From positions 1 to 64,000 of IMG/VR virus record IMGVR_UViG_3300048580_000375: DNA of 64,000 bases. The stretch is one strand, 5' to 3'. Made by a program: the position numbers and the translations under genes. A model generated the notes under the pieces. It was not told the origin of the DNA. It saw only the letters and a list, made by a program, of their open reading frames with translations, and searched no databases. Of this stretch, positions 52,633 to 61,629 are shown piece after piece (position 1 is the stretch's first letter; the number at the start of each line of letters is the position of its first letter). The stretch comes from a virus.

Positions 52633-53012
52633 GAACATTAAAAGATAACAATTCATTAATTAAAAAGTGGGAATATAGTGGACTTTTAAAGTATACCCAA
52701 AACCCTAAAATGATGGCTTATTGTTTAGAATATTCTGCTAAAACATTACTTGATTCAGGTATAAGTGAAAATAACGGTATGATTATCCCAATAATATTTA
52801 GGGTAATAAATAATATAAAACCAACATTTAGACACGATAGTAAAATAATTATTAAAGATATTATGGAAAGATTTCCAAATTTTATGTTGGATAAAAGAAG
52901 GGTTATTGATGATTTAAAATTTTTTACTAGTATGGATTGGGAAGCGGAAATGTGTCAATTATTTGTTGAGGAATATTTAAAGATATATGAGAACAATAAA
53001 TCAATACGTTAG
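52629..53012 (+). CDS. hypothetical protein
   Basis: 127 residues, helical (MAYCLEYSAKTLLDSG, DIMERFPNFMLDKRRVIDD). Not recognised. Overlaps gene 47 by 4 bases and the next gene by 26, so it is probably coupled to recombination functions. Confidence 0.65.
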   Translation: MRTLKDNNSLIKKWEYSGLLKYTQNPKMMAYCLEYSAKTLLDSGISENNGMIIPIIFRVINNIKPTFRHDSKIIIKDIMERFPNFMLDKRRVIDDLKFFTSMDWEAEMCQLFVEEYLKIYENNKSIR

Positions 53013-53247
53013 TAGAAAAAAAACTAAAAAAACTTTTACCGAACAATGGGGGGCGTTATTGAATGGTGTTATAATGCCAACAATACAAAGATTTACCCAC
53101 AGAACATTAGGTGAAGATATAGTGTCAGTTCAACCAATGGAGGCGCCTATTGGTATTCTTAATTACATAGATTTTCAATACGGAGTTGCGTCAGAATCAA
53201 CATTTCCTTTTTGGAAAATTAAAGTTATATTTAATAAAAAAAAATAA
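52987..53247 (+). CDS. 86-residue protein resembling a segment of the gp23 capsid protein
   Basis: Residues about 25-70 (IMPTIQRFTHRTLGEDIVSV, VQPMEAPIGILNYIDFQYG) follow the pattern of the N-arm/core junction of T4-type major capsid proteins, in which R, L, V-QP and P-G-Y/F residues recur. Only this segment is present. It could be a capsid-derived mini-protein or an unrelated match. Basic tails at both ends. Confidence 0.5.
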   Translation: MRTINQYVSRKKTKKTFTEQWGALLNGVIMPTIQRFTHRTLGEDIVSVQPMEAPIGILNYIDFQYGVASESTFPFWKIKVIFNKKK

Positions 53248-53248
53248 T

Positions 53249-53821
53249 ATGGATTTAAGGGCAAAAATTGAAAAAAATAAAACACGATTTATTGATAGTG
53301 TTAAAAATTATGGTAATTTCATTACTGATGAATTATACGAATTTTTAGGTGAAGATTTATGGACATCACCAGCATCAACTACATTACAATTACATAATTG
53401 TTTTCCTGGTGGATTAGTTGATCATATATTAAAAGTTACGGCTTATGCTGTCAAGATAAATGATACATTACCTGAAAAACTTAGAGTTGATAAATCATCA
53501 ATTATTAAAGTTTGTTTCCTACATCAAATTGGTAAAATTAAACTATATTTATTAAATGATACTGATTGGGAAATTAAAAGAGGTATCTTATATAAGTTTA
53601 ATGAAGAACTACCGTCTATGAAAATAAGTGAGAGGGGTTTATTCTATTGTAATCAATATGGTGTGAAATTATCAGATGTTGAGTTCCAAGCGATAATGAA
53701 TTTTGAAAAAACTGATGAAGATAGACAATCAAGATGGTATAGTGATATATTATCGATAATATTAAAACAAGCTATTGAACTCGCTATTTTTGAAGAAAAA
53801 CAATCAAATGAGAAGTCTTAA
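53249..53821 (+). CDS. HD-domain-like protein with altered catalytic motif
   Basis: 190 residues from the ATG at 53249, two bases after the previous stop; a longer frame from 53186 lies inside the upstream gene. NCFPGGLVDHILKV followed 40-50 residues later by CFLHQIGK matches HD-type phosphohydrolases except that the central aspartate of HD is glutamine. The expected downstream histidine region (SERGLFYCNQYGVKLSD) also lacks the usual His. Probably a fold without classic metal chemistry. Confidence 0.65.
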   Translation: MDLRAKIEKNKTRFIDSVKNYGNFITDELYEFLGEDLWTSPASTTLQLHNCFPGGLVDHILKVTAYAVKINDTLPEKLRVDKSSIIKVCFLHQIGKIKLYLLNDTDWEIKRGILYKFNEELPSMKISERGLFYCNQYGVKLSDVEFQAIMNFEKTDEDRQSRWYSDILSIILKQAIELAIFEEKQSNEKS

Positions 53822-54239
53822 AGAAATAGTAGCATATAGAAGTTTTAACAATAATAAGTTTAACCTCATTCTCACACCGAGACAATGGGGTTTAACTACG
53901 TTATTAATTAGTTATATAAATCAAATACCAAATGGTAAATCAATATTATTTGGTGTGAGTAATCCTACTATGGTTATAGAAACTAACAGAAGAATAACAC
54001 ACTCTAATTGTAGAATTCAAATCATTCACGAATCAAGTTTAATTGGATATGGATTTGATTATATTATATGTGATAATTTTTTTAATGATAGTTGGATTCA
54101 AAAATTAGTGTTAATAGCACCAGTTTTAAACCCAAATGGTAAGATAATATTAGCGGATAGTGGTAGGTGTTTAGGGTATCAAATGGAATATTTTAGAAAC
54201 TACAATAAAATAATAAAAACAAGTTTAGATAATGGATGA
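53808..54239 (+). CDS. mini ATPase-like protein resembling a terminase motor fragment
   Basis: 143 residues from the ATG at 53808 (14-base overlap). LTPRQWGLTTLLISYI looks like the deviant Walker A of phage large terminases (SRQxGKT/ITT type), and FDYIICDNFFND is placed like a Walker B strand, with DN rather than DE. Motor domains are normally more than 200 residues, so this is a reduced or regulatory form. Its job is unknown. Confidence 0.5.
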   Translation: MRSLKEIVAYRSFNNNKFNLILTPRQWGLTTLLISYINQIPNGKSILFGVSNPTMVIETNRRITHSNCRIQIIHESSLIGYGFDYIICDNFFNDSWIQKLVLIAPVLNPNGKIILADSGRCLGYQMEYFRNYNKIIKTSLDNG

Positions 54240-54906
54240 TGTAAGAAAAAAGATGATGGGTTTGGTTACGGCTTTCTTTATGGGTTTAAATGAGGCAGAT
54301 AAACAAATCTTAAAATCTCAATTAAACACTGTTGATGAATCACAACTAGGTCATCACCAAATGAATATTAAAAGCCCGTTTTTAAATGGGATAAATCAAG
54401 GTAAGATAACTGAAGAACAAAGACAACATTTTTATAAGGTATTACACCTTGCAGAACAAAAATGGAGAACATCAAAAGGATTTGATGATCCTGAAAAAAT
54501 GAGAACATTGATGGAAAAAAGGGGAATGAATGGTGTATTAGAAAGTATTAGTTGTGAGCCAATAGATATGGGGCTTAGTAATGAATTTTACTACCCTGTA
54601 AGAACAAATGCTGAACAATTTGAAATTGAAAAGATTGCTGAGAATATGTTGGTATATGACAATGAAATTAAATTTAGGTGTCCTATGTTTAATAATAGGA
54701 GAATATTTGAAAATATAAGAGGTGAGGGTAATGTATTAAGGGAATTAATGAATACAACACAAGTTGAATGGGATAAAAAAGAATTTGACAATGTGGGTGT
54801 TAAATACACTTATAATACATATGATTATAATGTAAGTTATAAGAATACAATAAAAGAAAATGATGACTATTTTTTAGTTGTGTTTAATAAAAATAATATA
54901 ATATAA
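54232..54906 (+). CDS. hypothetical protein
   Basis: 224 residues, not recognised. N-terminal helix (MMGLVTAFFMGLNEADKQ) and a beta-rich C-terminus (YTYNTYDYNVSY, DDYFLVVFNKN). Overlaps the upstream gene by 8 bases. Confidence 0.65.
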   Translation: MDDVRKKMMGLVTAFFMGLNEADKQILKSQLNTVDESQLGHHQMNIKSPFLNGINQGKITEEQRQHFYKVLHLAEQKWRTSKGFDDPEKMRTLMEKRGMNGVLESISCEPIDMGLSNEFYYPVRTNAEQFEIEKIAENMLVYDNEIKFRCPMFNNRRIFENIRGEGNVLRELMNTTQVEWDKKEFDNVGVKYTYNTYDYNVSYKNTIKENDDYFLVVFNKNNII

Positions 54907-54907
54907 T

Positions 54908-55099
54908 ATGGAAAACGGATTTATAATAATAAAGAAAGAAACTCTTCAGGAGTTAGTTAAAAATTTCTATAAGGTGTGTAGTCTAGCGGATGAATGTAAT
55001 ATTTACGAACATGATTATTTAGATGAGTCAATGCAAGAAATGAAGTCTTGGGTGGATGATAAATTTGGTAGAACTATTAAAGAAGAGACTTATGAATAA
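54908..55099 (+). CDS. small acidic hypothetical protein
   Basis: 63 residues (LADECNIYEHDYLDESMQE, ends GRTIKEETYE). Not recognised. One base after the previous gene; start follows the AATAATATGG pattern common to this operon. Confidence 0.6.
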   Translation: MENGFIIIKKETLQELVKNFYKVCSLADECNIYEHDYLDESMQEMKSWVDDKFGRTIKEETYE

Positions 55100-55103
55100 T
55101 AAT

Positions 55104-55637
55104 ATGGAAAATATATTTTTAAAATGTGAATGTCATTCTCACGGACTTGAAGTCGAAGTTGATAGAAACTCTGAAAACCCAAATAATTCAGAGTTTATGT
55201 TTAGTATTTGGGAGTATGGTAAAAAAACCAAACCATCATTTAAACAAAGATGGGATTATTTTTGGACTGGTAATAATGATATGATTAACGATCACGTTAT
55301 TATGGATCTAAAAAAAGCGTCTGAATTATCAAAATATTTGGTATCTAATATTGATAAAATTAATGTGGATATTAAAAAACATAACTCTTCTAATGGTTTA
55401 ATTAGGGATTTAATTAAAAAATCTGAAGAAAATTTAGAGAAGATTTTAAAAAGAAAACCTAAAAAAGTTGTACCGACAAAACAACAAGTGGAAAAGGATA
55501 TTATGGTTAAATCGGAAAAAATTAAAACCGGTAATGATAATAAAATTGAAAAAATTGGTGAATTAATTATTCCTACAAATGGTGCTGGTTTTCAAGGGGG
55601 TGAATCAGGTGATGGTTTAAGTGGATTTAGGGGTTAG
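55104..55637 (+). CDS. hypothetical phage protein with lysine-rich tail
   Basis: 177 residues from the ATG at 55104, chosen because AATAAT precedes it as in neighbouring genes; ATG at 55092 is equally possible. Starts MENIFLKCECHSHGLEVEV, then WDYFWTGNNDMINDHV, then a charged helix-rich basic region (ILKRKPKKVVPTKQQ) and a glycine-rich end (GGESGDGLSGFRG). Not recognised. Confidence 0.6.
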   Translation: MENIFLKCECHSHGLEVEVDRNSENPNNSEFMFSIWEYGKKTKPSFKQRWDYFWTGNNDMINDHVIMDLKKASELSKYLVSNIDKINVDIKKHNSSNGLIRDLIKKSEENLEKILKRKPKKVVPTKQQVEKDIMVKSEKIKTGNDNKIEKIGELIIPTNGAGFQGGESGDGLSGFRG

Positions 55638-55674
55638 AAATTAAACCTTAATCTTTATTTTTAGTAGAATATTT

Positions 55675-55714
55675 ACGATACTTAGTCTATGATTAAAAAT
55701 GGTCTAAGTATCGT
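55675..55714 (+). promoter_or_regulatory. hairpin holding the start codon of the glycan operon
   Basis: Perfect 11-base inverted repeat ACGATACTTAG (55675-55685) / CTAAGTATCGT (55704-55714). The 18-base loop contains the ATG at 55689-55691. No T run, so not a terminator. Confidence 0.65.
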
Positions 55715-57248
55715 TTGTTCTATGCGAGAACACGATAAAGAGTTTGAAGAACACGTTAAAAAAACTATCGGATTAAAGGATTATGAGTTATTGTTTTACA
55801 TAAATCCAGGAACACATTCACTTACAGAATTATATAATAAAGGATTAAATGAATCCAAGAACAAATACGTTCTTTTCTGTCATAATGATATTAAATACCT
55901 TAAATCGGGTTGGGGTAAAAGATACATTGAACAACTTGAAAATAAAGATTATGGTATTATAGGACACGCTGGAACCACAAAATTAACTGAAAGTGGAAGA
56001 TGGTGGGATGATATGAATTTGATGGTAGGTCAAGTATGGCATCAACACAATGATGAACAATCAGGTAAAACTATGAAATGGGAATCAAAATATTCGGGTA
56101 ATTTTGGTTATGAGGTAATTAATACTATTAATTTGGATGGCTTAGCTTTCTGTGTTAATAAAGAAAAAATTAAAGAAAGATTTGATGAAAACATAAAAGG
56201 GTTTCACTTTTATGATTTAGATTTTACATTGGCGAATCATATCGCTGGTGTTGAAATTGGTGTTATTTTTGATAACCCTATTTTACATAAATCAATTGGG
56301 ATGACAGACGAACAATGGGAAACTACGAGACAACAATTTGTTGATAAGTGGATTAATGTCGGTATCCCATTAGAAATTAAACCAATTAACGTATTTCATG
56401 ATAAACACGTAAATAAACCCTTACCTAAAGAACCTAAATTAGCAATAATTATCCCAAGTAAAAACAACTACGATTTATTAGAAAGGTGTGTTAAATCTAT
56501 TCAAGAAACGAAGTTTTCTAATTATAAAATTTATATTGCTGACACTGGTTCATTAAAAGTTACGGTTGATAAAATCAAAGAAAATTTATTAAATGATAAA
56601 GTGGTGTTAAACCAGTATGGTTACTATAACTTTAGTAAGATTAATAACGATATGGTAAATAATTTTATCGATAAGGATAGTGAGTTAGTATTATTTTGTA
56701 ACGATGATGTCTATATTAAAGAAGGTGATCCAATTACAAGAATGACTACGATTTACGTTAATAATAAACATGATATTGGGACGATAGGTTTAAGATTACA
56801 TTTCGGTGAAAGAAGTGGTGATAAGGTAAATAAAGTTCAACATGGCGGTGTAATTGCTTTTACTAATGGACAAGAAATAAGAATAACACATCAAGGGTTA
56901 GGTAGTTATTGGGGTTATGAACCAAGTGTGAAAAGAGATGTGTTTGGTAATACGTTTGCTTTTGCTATGACACCTATGAATGTTTGGAAGAAAGTCGGTG
57001 GGTTAAATGAAATATTTGAAGAATGTTTTGAGGATGTGGAATTTAATTTAAAATGTATATTAAATGGAAAAACCAATTACTTTATTGGTGATGAATACGC
57101 AATTCACGATGAATCATCATCAAGAAATAAATCACAAGAAAAATTACAAAAAGAATCTTTGGATTACCAAAAGATTGTAAAAATAATAAGTGGTTATATG
57201 TGGAATGAAAGACTACAAAAATTAATAAAATTTATAAACAAACAATAA
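55689..57248 (+). CDS. tandem GT-A glycosyltransferase
   Basis: 519 residues with two GT-A-like units. Unit 1 (about 1-240): LSIVCSMREHDKEFEEHV and VLFCHNDIKYLKSGW (DxD-like HND). Unit 2 (about 250-519): KLAIIIPSKNNYDLLERCV, LVLFCNDDVYI, and GNTFAFAMTPMNVWKKVGG with FEDVEFNLK, the GT2 hallmark order. It is the first gene of a compact operon of sugar-transfer genes and its start is held in a hairpin. Confidence 0.8.
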   Translation: MIKNGLSIVCSMREHDKEFEEHVKKTIGLKDYELLFYINPGTHSLTELYNKGLNESKNKYVLFCHNDIKYLKSGWGKRYIEQLENKDYGIIGHAGTTKLTESGRWWDDMNLMVGQVWHQHNDEQSGKTMKWESKYSGNFGYEVINTINLDGLAFCVNKEKIKERFDENIKGFHFYDLDFTLANHIAGVEIGVIFDNPILHKSIGMTDEQWETTRQQFVDKWINVGIPLEIKPINVFHDKHVNKPLPKEPKLAIIIPSKNNYDLLERCVKSIQETKFSNYKIYIADTGSLKVTVDKIKENLLNDKVVLNQYGYYNFSKINNDMVNNFIDKDSELVLFCNDDVYIKEGDPITRMTTIYVNNKHDIGTIGLRLHFGERSGDKVNKVQHGGVIAFTNGQEIRITHQGLGSYWGYEPSVKRDVFGNTFAFAMTPMNVWKKVGGLNEIFEECFEDVEFNLKCILNGKTNYFIGDEYAIHDESSSRNKSQEKLQKESLDYQKIVKIISGYMWNERLQKLIKFINKQ

Positions 57249-58024
57249 TGACTAAATTAGGTATAGCATATAATATTTTTGATGACTCAATAGAGTTGTT
57301 AGAAAAATCAATTTTATCTGTTAGAAATGTCGCTGATTACATCACAGTAATATATCAAGACATTTCTAATATGGGTAATGAATCTGAAGTAAATTTAAAA
57401 GAATTACTAACCGAATATAAAAATAAAGGTTTAATAGATTCTTTTTATTTATATAAACCACAATTAAACGCACCTATTCCACATATTAATGAAATAAATA
57501 AAAGGAATATGGGTTTATATGTTTGTCAAGGTGAAGGTTGTACTCATTTTATGTCAATGGATTCTGATGAATTCTATAAAGAAGATGAGTTAAGGAAAGT
57601 ATTAAACGTAATGGTTGAAGGTGATTATGATTCATCTGCTTGTCAATTACAAACTTATTGGAAGAGCGGTAAATGGGTTTTAAATCCACCTGAAGAATAT
57701 TATGTTAGTTTAATATATAAAATTAGATCTGGTGTGGATTTTGTATTGGGACACGTATTTCCTGTTTTAGTTGATCCAACAAGAAGAATGAATCCTGGTA
57801 ATTGTAAAATATTTACAAGGGATGAAATAGAAATGCATCACGCATCATATGTTAGAAATGACATAGCTAAAAAATTATTTAATAGTTCATCTATAAGTAG
57901 TTTTGGTGATATTATTGAAGATTTAATTAATTACTTTAATAATTGGAAAGAAGGTGATAAAGCATTTATGCCTGATAGAAATAAATATGATCTTAAAAAA
58001 GTGGAAAATTTGTTTAATATATGA
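57248..58024 (+). CDS. glycosyltransferase (GT-A, DSDEF motif)
   Basis: 258 residues. LGIAYNIFDDSIELLEKSIL start and the MSMDSDEFYKEDEL segment (metal-binding DSD at about 101) fit small GT2-like enzymes. H-H at EMHHASYV may be catalytic-side residues. Overlaps its upstream neighbour by one base. Confidence 0.7.
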   Translation: MTKLGIAYNIFDDSIELLEKSILSVRNVADYITVIYQDISNMGNESEVNLKELLTEYKNKGLIDSFYLYKPQLNAPIPHINEINKRNMGLYVCQGEGCTHFMSMDSDEFYKEDELRKVLNVMVEGDYDSSACQLQTYWKSGKWVLNPPEEYYVSLIYKIRSGVDFVLGHVFPVLVDPTRRMNPGNCKIFTRDEIEMHHASYVRNDIAKKLFNSSSISSFGDIIEDLINYFNNWKEGDKAFMPDRNKYDLKKVENLFNI

Positions 58025-58755
58025 AAATAGCTGTTTGTTTACACCTTTTCTATACCGATATGTGGGAAGAAATAACACATTATTTGGATAATATTAATCA
58101 TCCATATAAATTATATGTTAGTTTAGTAGATAGTTATTATGATGAAAGTATTATGGATAAAATTCACTCGTATAAACCAGATATGGCTACAATTGTTGTG
58201 GTTGAAAACAAAGGTGTTGATATTGGTGGATTTTTAAATGTCTATCCGTTAGTTGATGAAGATACTGATTTAATATTAAAAATACACGGTAAGAAAAGTA
58301 TTGGATTACCTAATAAACCATCAGATATGGTTAAAGTTTATGGTATGGAAAGTGCAATACAAAAAGGTAGAGAATGGTTTGAAAGAAATATGAATGGTAT
58401 TCTAAAAAACTCAGATTTTGTAGATAGTATAATTGATAGATTTAAAACCGATGAAACTTGTGGTTTAATTGGACATAATTTAGAGACTTACGTTGGACCT
58501 AACGACTTTTTAGTAAAAGAATTAATTAAAATGTTTGGGTTAAATCCTAATGTATATGGATCACCATTTATAGATGGGACTATGTTTTGGGTTAGAAACG
58601 ATTTATTTAAAAAATATTTAACCGAAGATGGTGTTAGAAATATATTAAAAATGATACCAAAAGGTTATCAAAACGAACCATCAATTAACCATTCACTTGA
58701 AAGGATTTTTGGTTATATTATAAAAAATGAAAATAAAGAAGTTATTGTTTTATGA
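58021..58755 (+). CDS. RgpF-like (rhamnan synthesis F) protein
   Basis: 244 residues. AVCLHLFYTDMWEEI, YKLYVSLVDS, ENKGVDIGGFL and LKIHGKKS, then PFIDGTMFWVRNDLF are the signature order of the RgpF family found in polysaccharide clusters. Acts in assembly of rhamnose-type polysaccharides in bacteria; its exact reaction here is not certain. Four-base overlaps on both sides. Confidence 0.82.
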   Translation: MKIAVCLHLFYTDMWEEITHYLDNINHPYKLYVSLVDSYYDESIMDKIHSYKPDMATIVVVENKGVDIGGFLNVYPLVDEDTDLILKIHGKKSIGLPNKPSDMVKVYGMESAIQKGREWFERNMNGILKNSDFVDSIIDRFKTDETCGLIGHNLETYVGPNDFLVKELIKMFGLNPNVYGSPFIDGTMFWVRNDLFKKYLTEDGVRNILKMIPKGYQNEPSINHSLERIFGYIIKNENKEVIVL

Positions 58756-59417
58756 TATTAAATGAATATTTTGATAAAGCATTTTGTATAAATCTTGACA
58801 GAAGAAATGATAGGTGGGAAGAAGTTCAACCAATCTTTATAAAGGAAAATATTGAAATTGAAAGATTTAGTGCTTGTGATGGTAATAAAGAGTTTAATTT
58901 ACCGATAGTTGAAGGTGGTCCGGCATCAAATGCTGAGTTGGGTGGGACTAAATCACATATGGATGTTATTATAAGAGCGAAAGAATTGGGATTAAAGAAT
59001 GTTTTAGTTTTTGAAGATGATGTTGATTTAATACCAAATATAAATGAAGAGTTTTCTAAAGTTTTAGAACAGATACCTGATGATTGGGATATGATTTATT
59101 TTGGTGGTAATCATGTTGGTGGTTTATTACAAATTAGTCCTAATATATGTAGAGCTGGTAGAACTTATGCTTTACAAATGTATGCGGTAAATGAAAAGTT
59201 TTATGATTTGGCTATAAAATATTATTCAGATAAAATTAAATGGGTTTTAAGTGGTAGACAACCATTAAAACCATCGGTAGCTGCGGATTATTTCATTGCG
59301 GATTTACACCAAATAATAAATTGTTATGTAATTAAACCACACTTCTCTTGGCAAAGAAAAAGTTATTCTGATTTAGCGGAGCAAGTGGTTGATTATAATT
59401 TTTTAAAAAATAAATAA
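58752..59417 (+). CDS. GT25-family glycosyltransferase
   Basis: 221 residues. AFCINLDRRNDRWEEV, FSACDGN, GTKSHMDVI and VLVFEDDVDLIPN (EDD motif at about 85) are the GT25 (LPS galactosyltransferase-type) signature. Operon spacing is tight (4-base overlap, then 3-base gap). Confidence 0.88.
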   Translation: MILNEYFDKAFCINLDRRNDRWEEVQPIFIKENIEIERFSACDGNKEFNLPIVEGGPASNAELGGTKSHMDVIIRAKELGLKNVLVFEDDVDLIPNINEEFSKVLEQIPDDWDMIYFGGNHVGGLLQISPNICRAGRTYALQMYAVNEKFYDLAIKYYSDKIKWVLSGRQPLKPSVAADYFIADLHQIINCYVIKPHFSWQRKSYSDLAEQVVDYNFLKNK

Positions 59418-59420
59418 AAT

Positions 59421-60170
59421 ATGAAAATAGATGAATTAGCTTTAAAACACGGCACTGATAAATCCAGTTTGGATCACTATTACACCCAATTTTATCAAAA
59501 ATACTTTGATAAGTATGTTAGTAACCCTAAAAAAATATTAGAGTTAGGTATTTACACAACAACAAAAAGTACTGATTTAGAAACATCGGGTGCATCATTA
59601 AAAACATGGTCTGAATATTACCCTGAATCAGATATCTATGGTTTAGATTTAAGCGACTACTCGATATTAGATAATACTTATAAAAATATACACACCTTAC
59701 CTTGTAATACTGAAATTAGAAAAAATGATGATGTATATAAATTACAAAATCCGTGGCTAAGAGAAATATATACAAACCCTAAACACCAATTAATTGGTGG
59801 TGGTGTAGGTTTAGAAGATATTGAAAAAAAATTCGGTAGTGATTTTGATATTATAATTGATGATGGTCCACATACAATGTCAGGACAACAAATATTTTTA
59901 GGGTATATGTTTAAGCATTTAAAATCGGGTGGAATATTTGTTATTGAAGATTTGTGTACTTCAGATATTAATAAATGGGGGTCGACATATAATAGTTATC
60001 CATTTACCGAAAAAAATACTTTATGGGTGATTAATTATTATATTAAACATAAAAAAATAGTCACAGATTTTATGTTAGAAAATGAGATTAAGTATTTGGA
60101 AGATAACATTTCTGAAATGTATTTAGAAACCGCTAATAATTCTGAAATTGTTTTTATAGTTAAAAAATGA
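59421..60170 (+). CDS. SAM-dependent methyltransferase of sugar/natural-product type
   Basis: 249 residues. LALKHGTDKSS, KILELGIYTTTKSTDL (motif I GIY-T), DIYGLDLSDYS and FDIIIDDGPHTMSGQQ with YMFKHLKSGGIFVIEDL match the class I methyltransferases that modify sugars in glycan and macrolide pathways. Likely caps or decorates the glycan built by the neighbours. Confidence 0.78.
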   Translation: MKIDELALKHGTDKSSLDHYYTQFYQKYFDKYVSNPKKILELGIYTTTKSTDLETSGASLKTWSEYYPESDIYGLDLSDYSILDNTYKNIHTLPCNTEIRKNDDVYKLQNPWLREIYTNPKHQLIGGGVGLEDIEKKFGSDFDIIIDDGPHTMSGQQIFLGYMFKHLKSGGIFVIEDLCTSDINKWGSTYNSYPFTEKNTLWVINYYIKHKKIVTDFMLENEIKYLEDNISEMYLETANNSEIVFIVKK

Positions 60171-60940
60171 TAACGTGTGAATTAATGGGTGGTTTAGGAA
60201 ATCAATTATTCCAAATCGCAACAACAACAGCACTTGCTTTACGAAATAACGATAACGCTTGTTTCGATATTGATGGTCATAAAATAGGGTTACAAGGAAG
60301 AGATGCTATAAATTATAAGGAAAATATTTTTAGGAATTTATTAAACCAAAAAATAGAAACAAATAATGTTTTCGAACAAAATGGGTTTCATTATGAAAAT
60401 ATACCTTATTCTAAGAATCTTAAATTAAGTGGTTATTTCCAGAGTGAAAAATATTTCATTGATTATAGGGATGAAATATTAGAATTATTAAGTCCTGGTG
60501 AAAAGATAGAAAAATATATTGAACAAAAATTTGGGGAAATATTGAAGAAAAAAACTTGTTCACTCCATGTTAGACATGGTGATTATTTACAATTATCTAA
60601 TTATCACCCACCATGTTCGGTTAAATATTATACAGAGGCAATTAAAATGTTTGATGATGATACTTTATTTATTATTTTTTCTGACGATATTTCTTGGTGT
60701 AAGTCTGTATTTAGAGGAGATAATTTTTTCTTTATAGAAAATGAAGAGGATTATATTGACTTATATATTATGAGCAAATGTTTAGATAATATAATGGCGA
60801 ATAGCTCATTTAGTTGGTGGGGGAGTTGGTTAAATAAAAACGAAAATAAACGTGTAATTGTTCCGAGTAAATGGTTCGGTAAAGGATATTTTGATTGGAA
60901 TATAAATGATGTTTATACAAATAAAATGATAAAATTATGA
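60167..60940 (+). CDS. GT11 alpha-1,2-fucosyltransferase-like protein
   Basis: 257 residues, near the family norm of 280-300. GGLGNQLFQIA at the N-terminus, LSGYFQSEKYF, SLHVRHGDYL with the substrate-binding HxRxGDY, and NSSFSWWGSWLN are diagnostic of GT11. It would transfer fucose (or a related deoxy-sugar) from GDP-sugar. Confidence 0.9.
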   Translation: MITCELMGGLGNQLFQIATTTALALRNNDNACFDIDGHKIGLQGRDAINYKENIFRNLLNQKIETNNVFEQNGFHYENIPYSKNLKLSGYFQSEKYFIDYRDEILELLSPGEKIEKYIEQKFGEILKKKTCSLHVRHGDYLQLSNYHPPCSVKYYTEAIKMFDDDTLFIIFSDDISWCKSVFRGDNFFFIENEEDYIDLYIMSKCLDNIMANSSFSWWGSWLNKNENKRVIVPSKWFGKGYFDWNINDVYTNKMIKL

Positions 60941-61629
60941 TGAATTTTAGTTTTGGAATATGTAAGGGTATTAATTCACCCTTTTTGAAAGAAATAATTT
61001 ATTCTATACGACAACAAAATATAGATAATTATGAAATAATAATTGTAGGGGAAAAACATACAGAATTTGGTGATGATATTATTAATATAGATTTCGATGA
61101 AAGTATTAAACCAGGTTGGATAACTAAAAAGAAAAATTTAATAACTAAGAATGCTAAGTATGAAAATATAGTTTATCTTCACGATTATGTTTATTTTAAA
61201 CATGACTGGTATAAAGGTCAAATCCTTAAAGGGTGTGATATTAAAATTAGAATGGATAAGATAAAAAACAATAATGGTGATAGATTTAGAGATTGGTGTA
61301 TTTGGCCTAATAATGATAATGTTATTGATAATATTATAGGTAGAAGTATAATGATACCTTACGATATGACACATTTATCAAAATATATGTATATTAATGG
61401 AACTTATTGGATTGCTAACAAAAAAATAATGACAGAATTCCCGTTAAATGAAGATTTAGTTTGGGGTGAAAGTGAGGATGTTGAATGGTCAAAAAGAGTT
61501 AGGGAAAAATATAGTTTTGAAATGAATGACTTTTCCGAAGTAAGATTATTAAAACAACATTCAAACCACGATTTTAGTGAATGTAATAATGATATTATAA
61601 AAATATTAAAAGAATATGAAAAAAATTAA
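60937..61629 (+). CDS. glycosyltransferase (GT-A-like)
   Basis: 230 residues. NFSFGICKGINSPFLKEII start, NYEIIIVGE, NIVYLHDYVYFK (HDY at the DxD position) and VWGESEDVEWSKRV near the C-terminus are GT2-like. Overlaps neighbours by 4 and 14 bases. Confidence 0.7.
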   Translation: MMNFSFGICKGINSPFLKEIIYSIRQQNIDNYEIIIVGEKHTEFGDDIINIDFDESIKPGWITKKKNLITKNAKYENIVYLHDYVYFKHDWYKGQILKGCDIKIRMDKIKNNNGDRFRDWCIWPNNDNVIDNIIGRSIMIPYDMTHLSKYMYINGTYWIANKKIMTEFPLNEDLVWGESEDVEWSKRVREKYSFEMNDFSEVRLLKQHSNHDFSECNNDIIKILKEYEKN

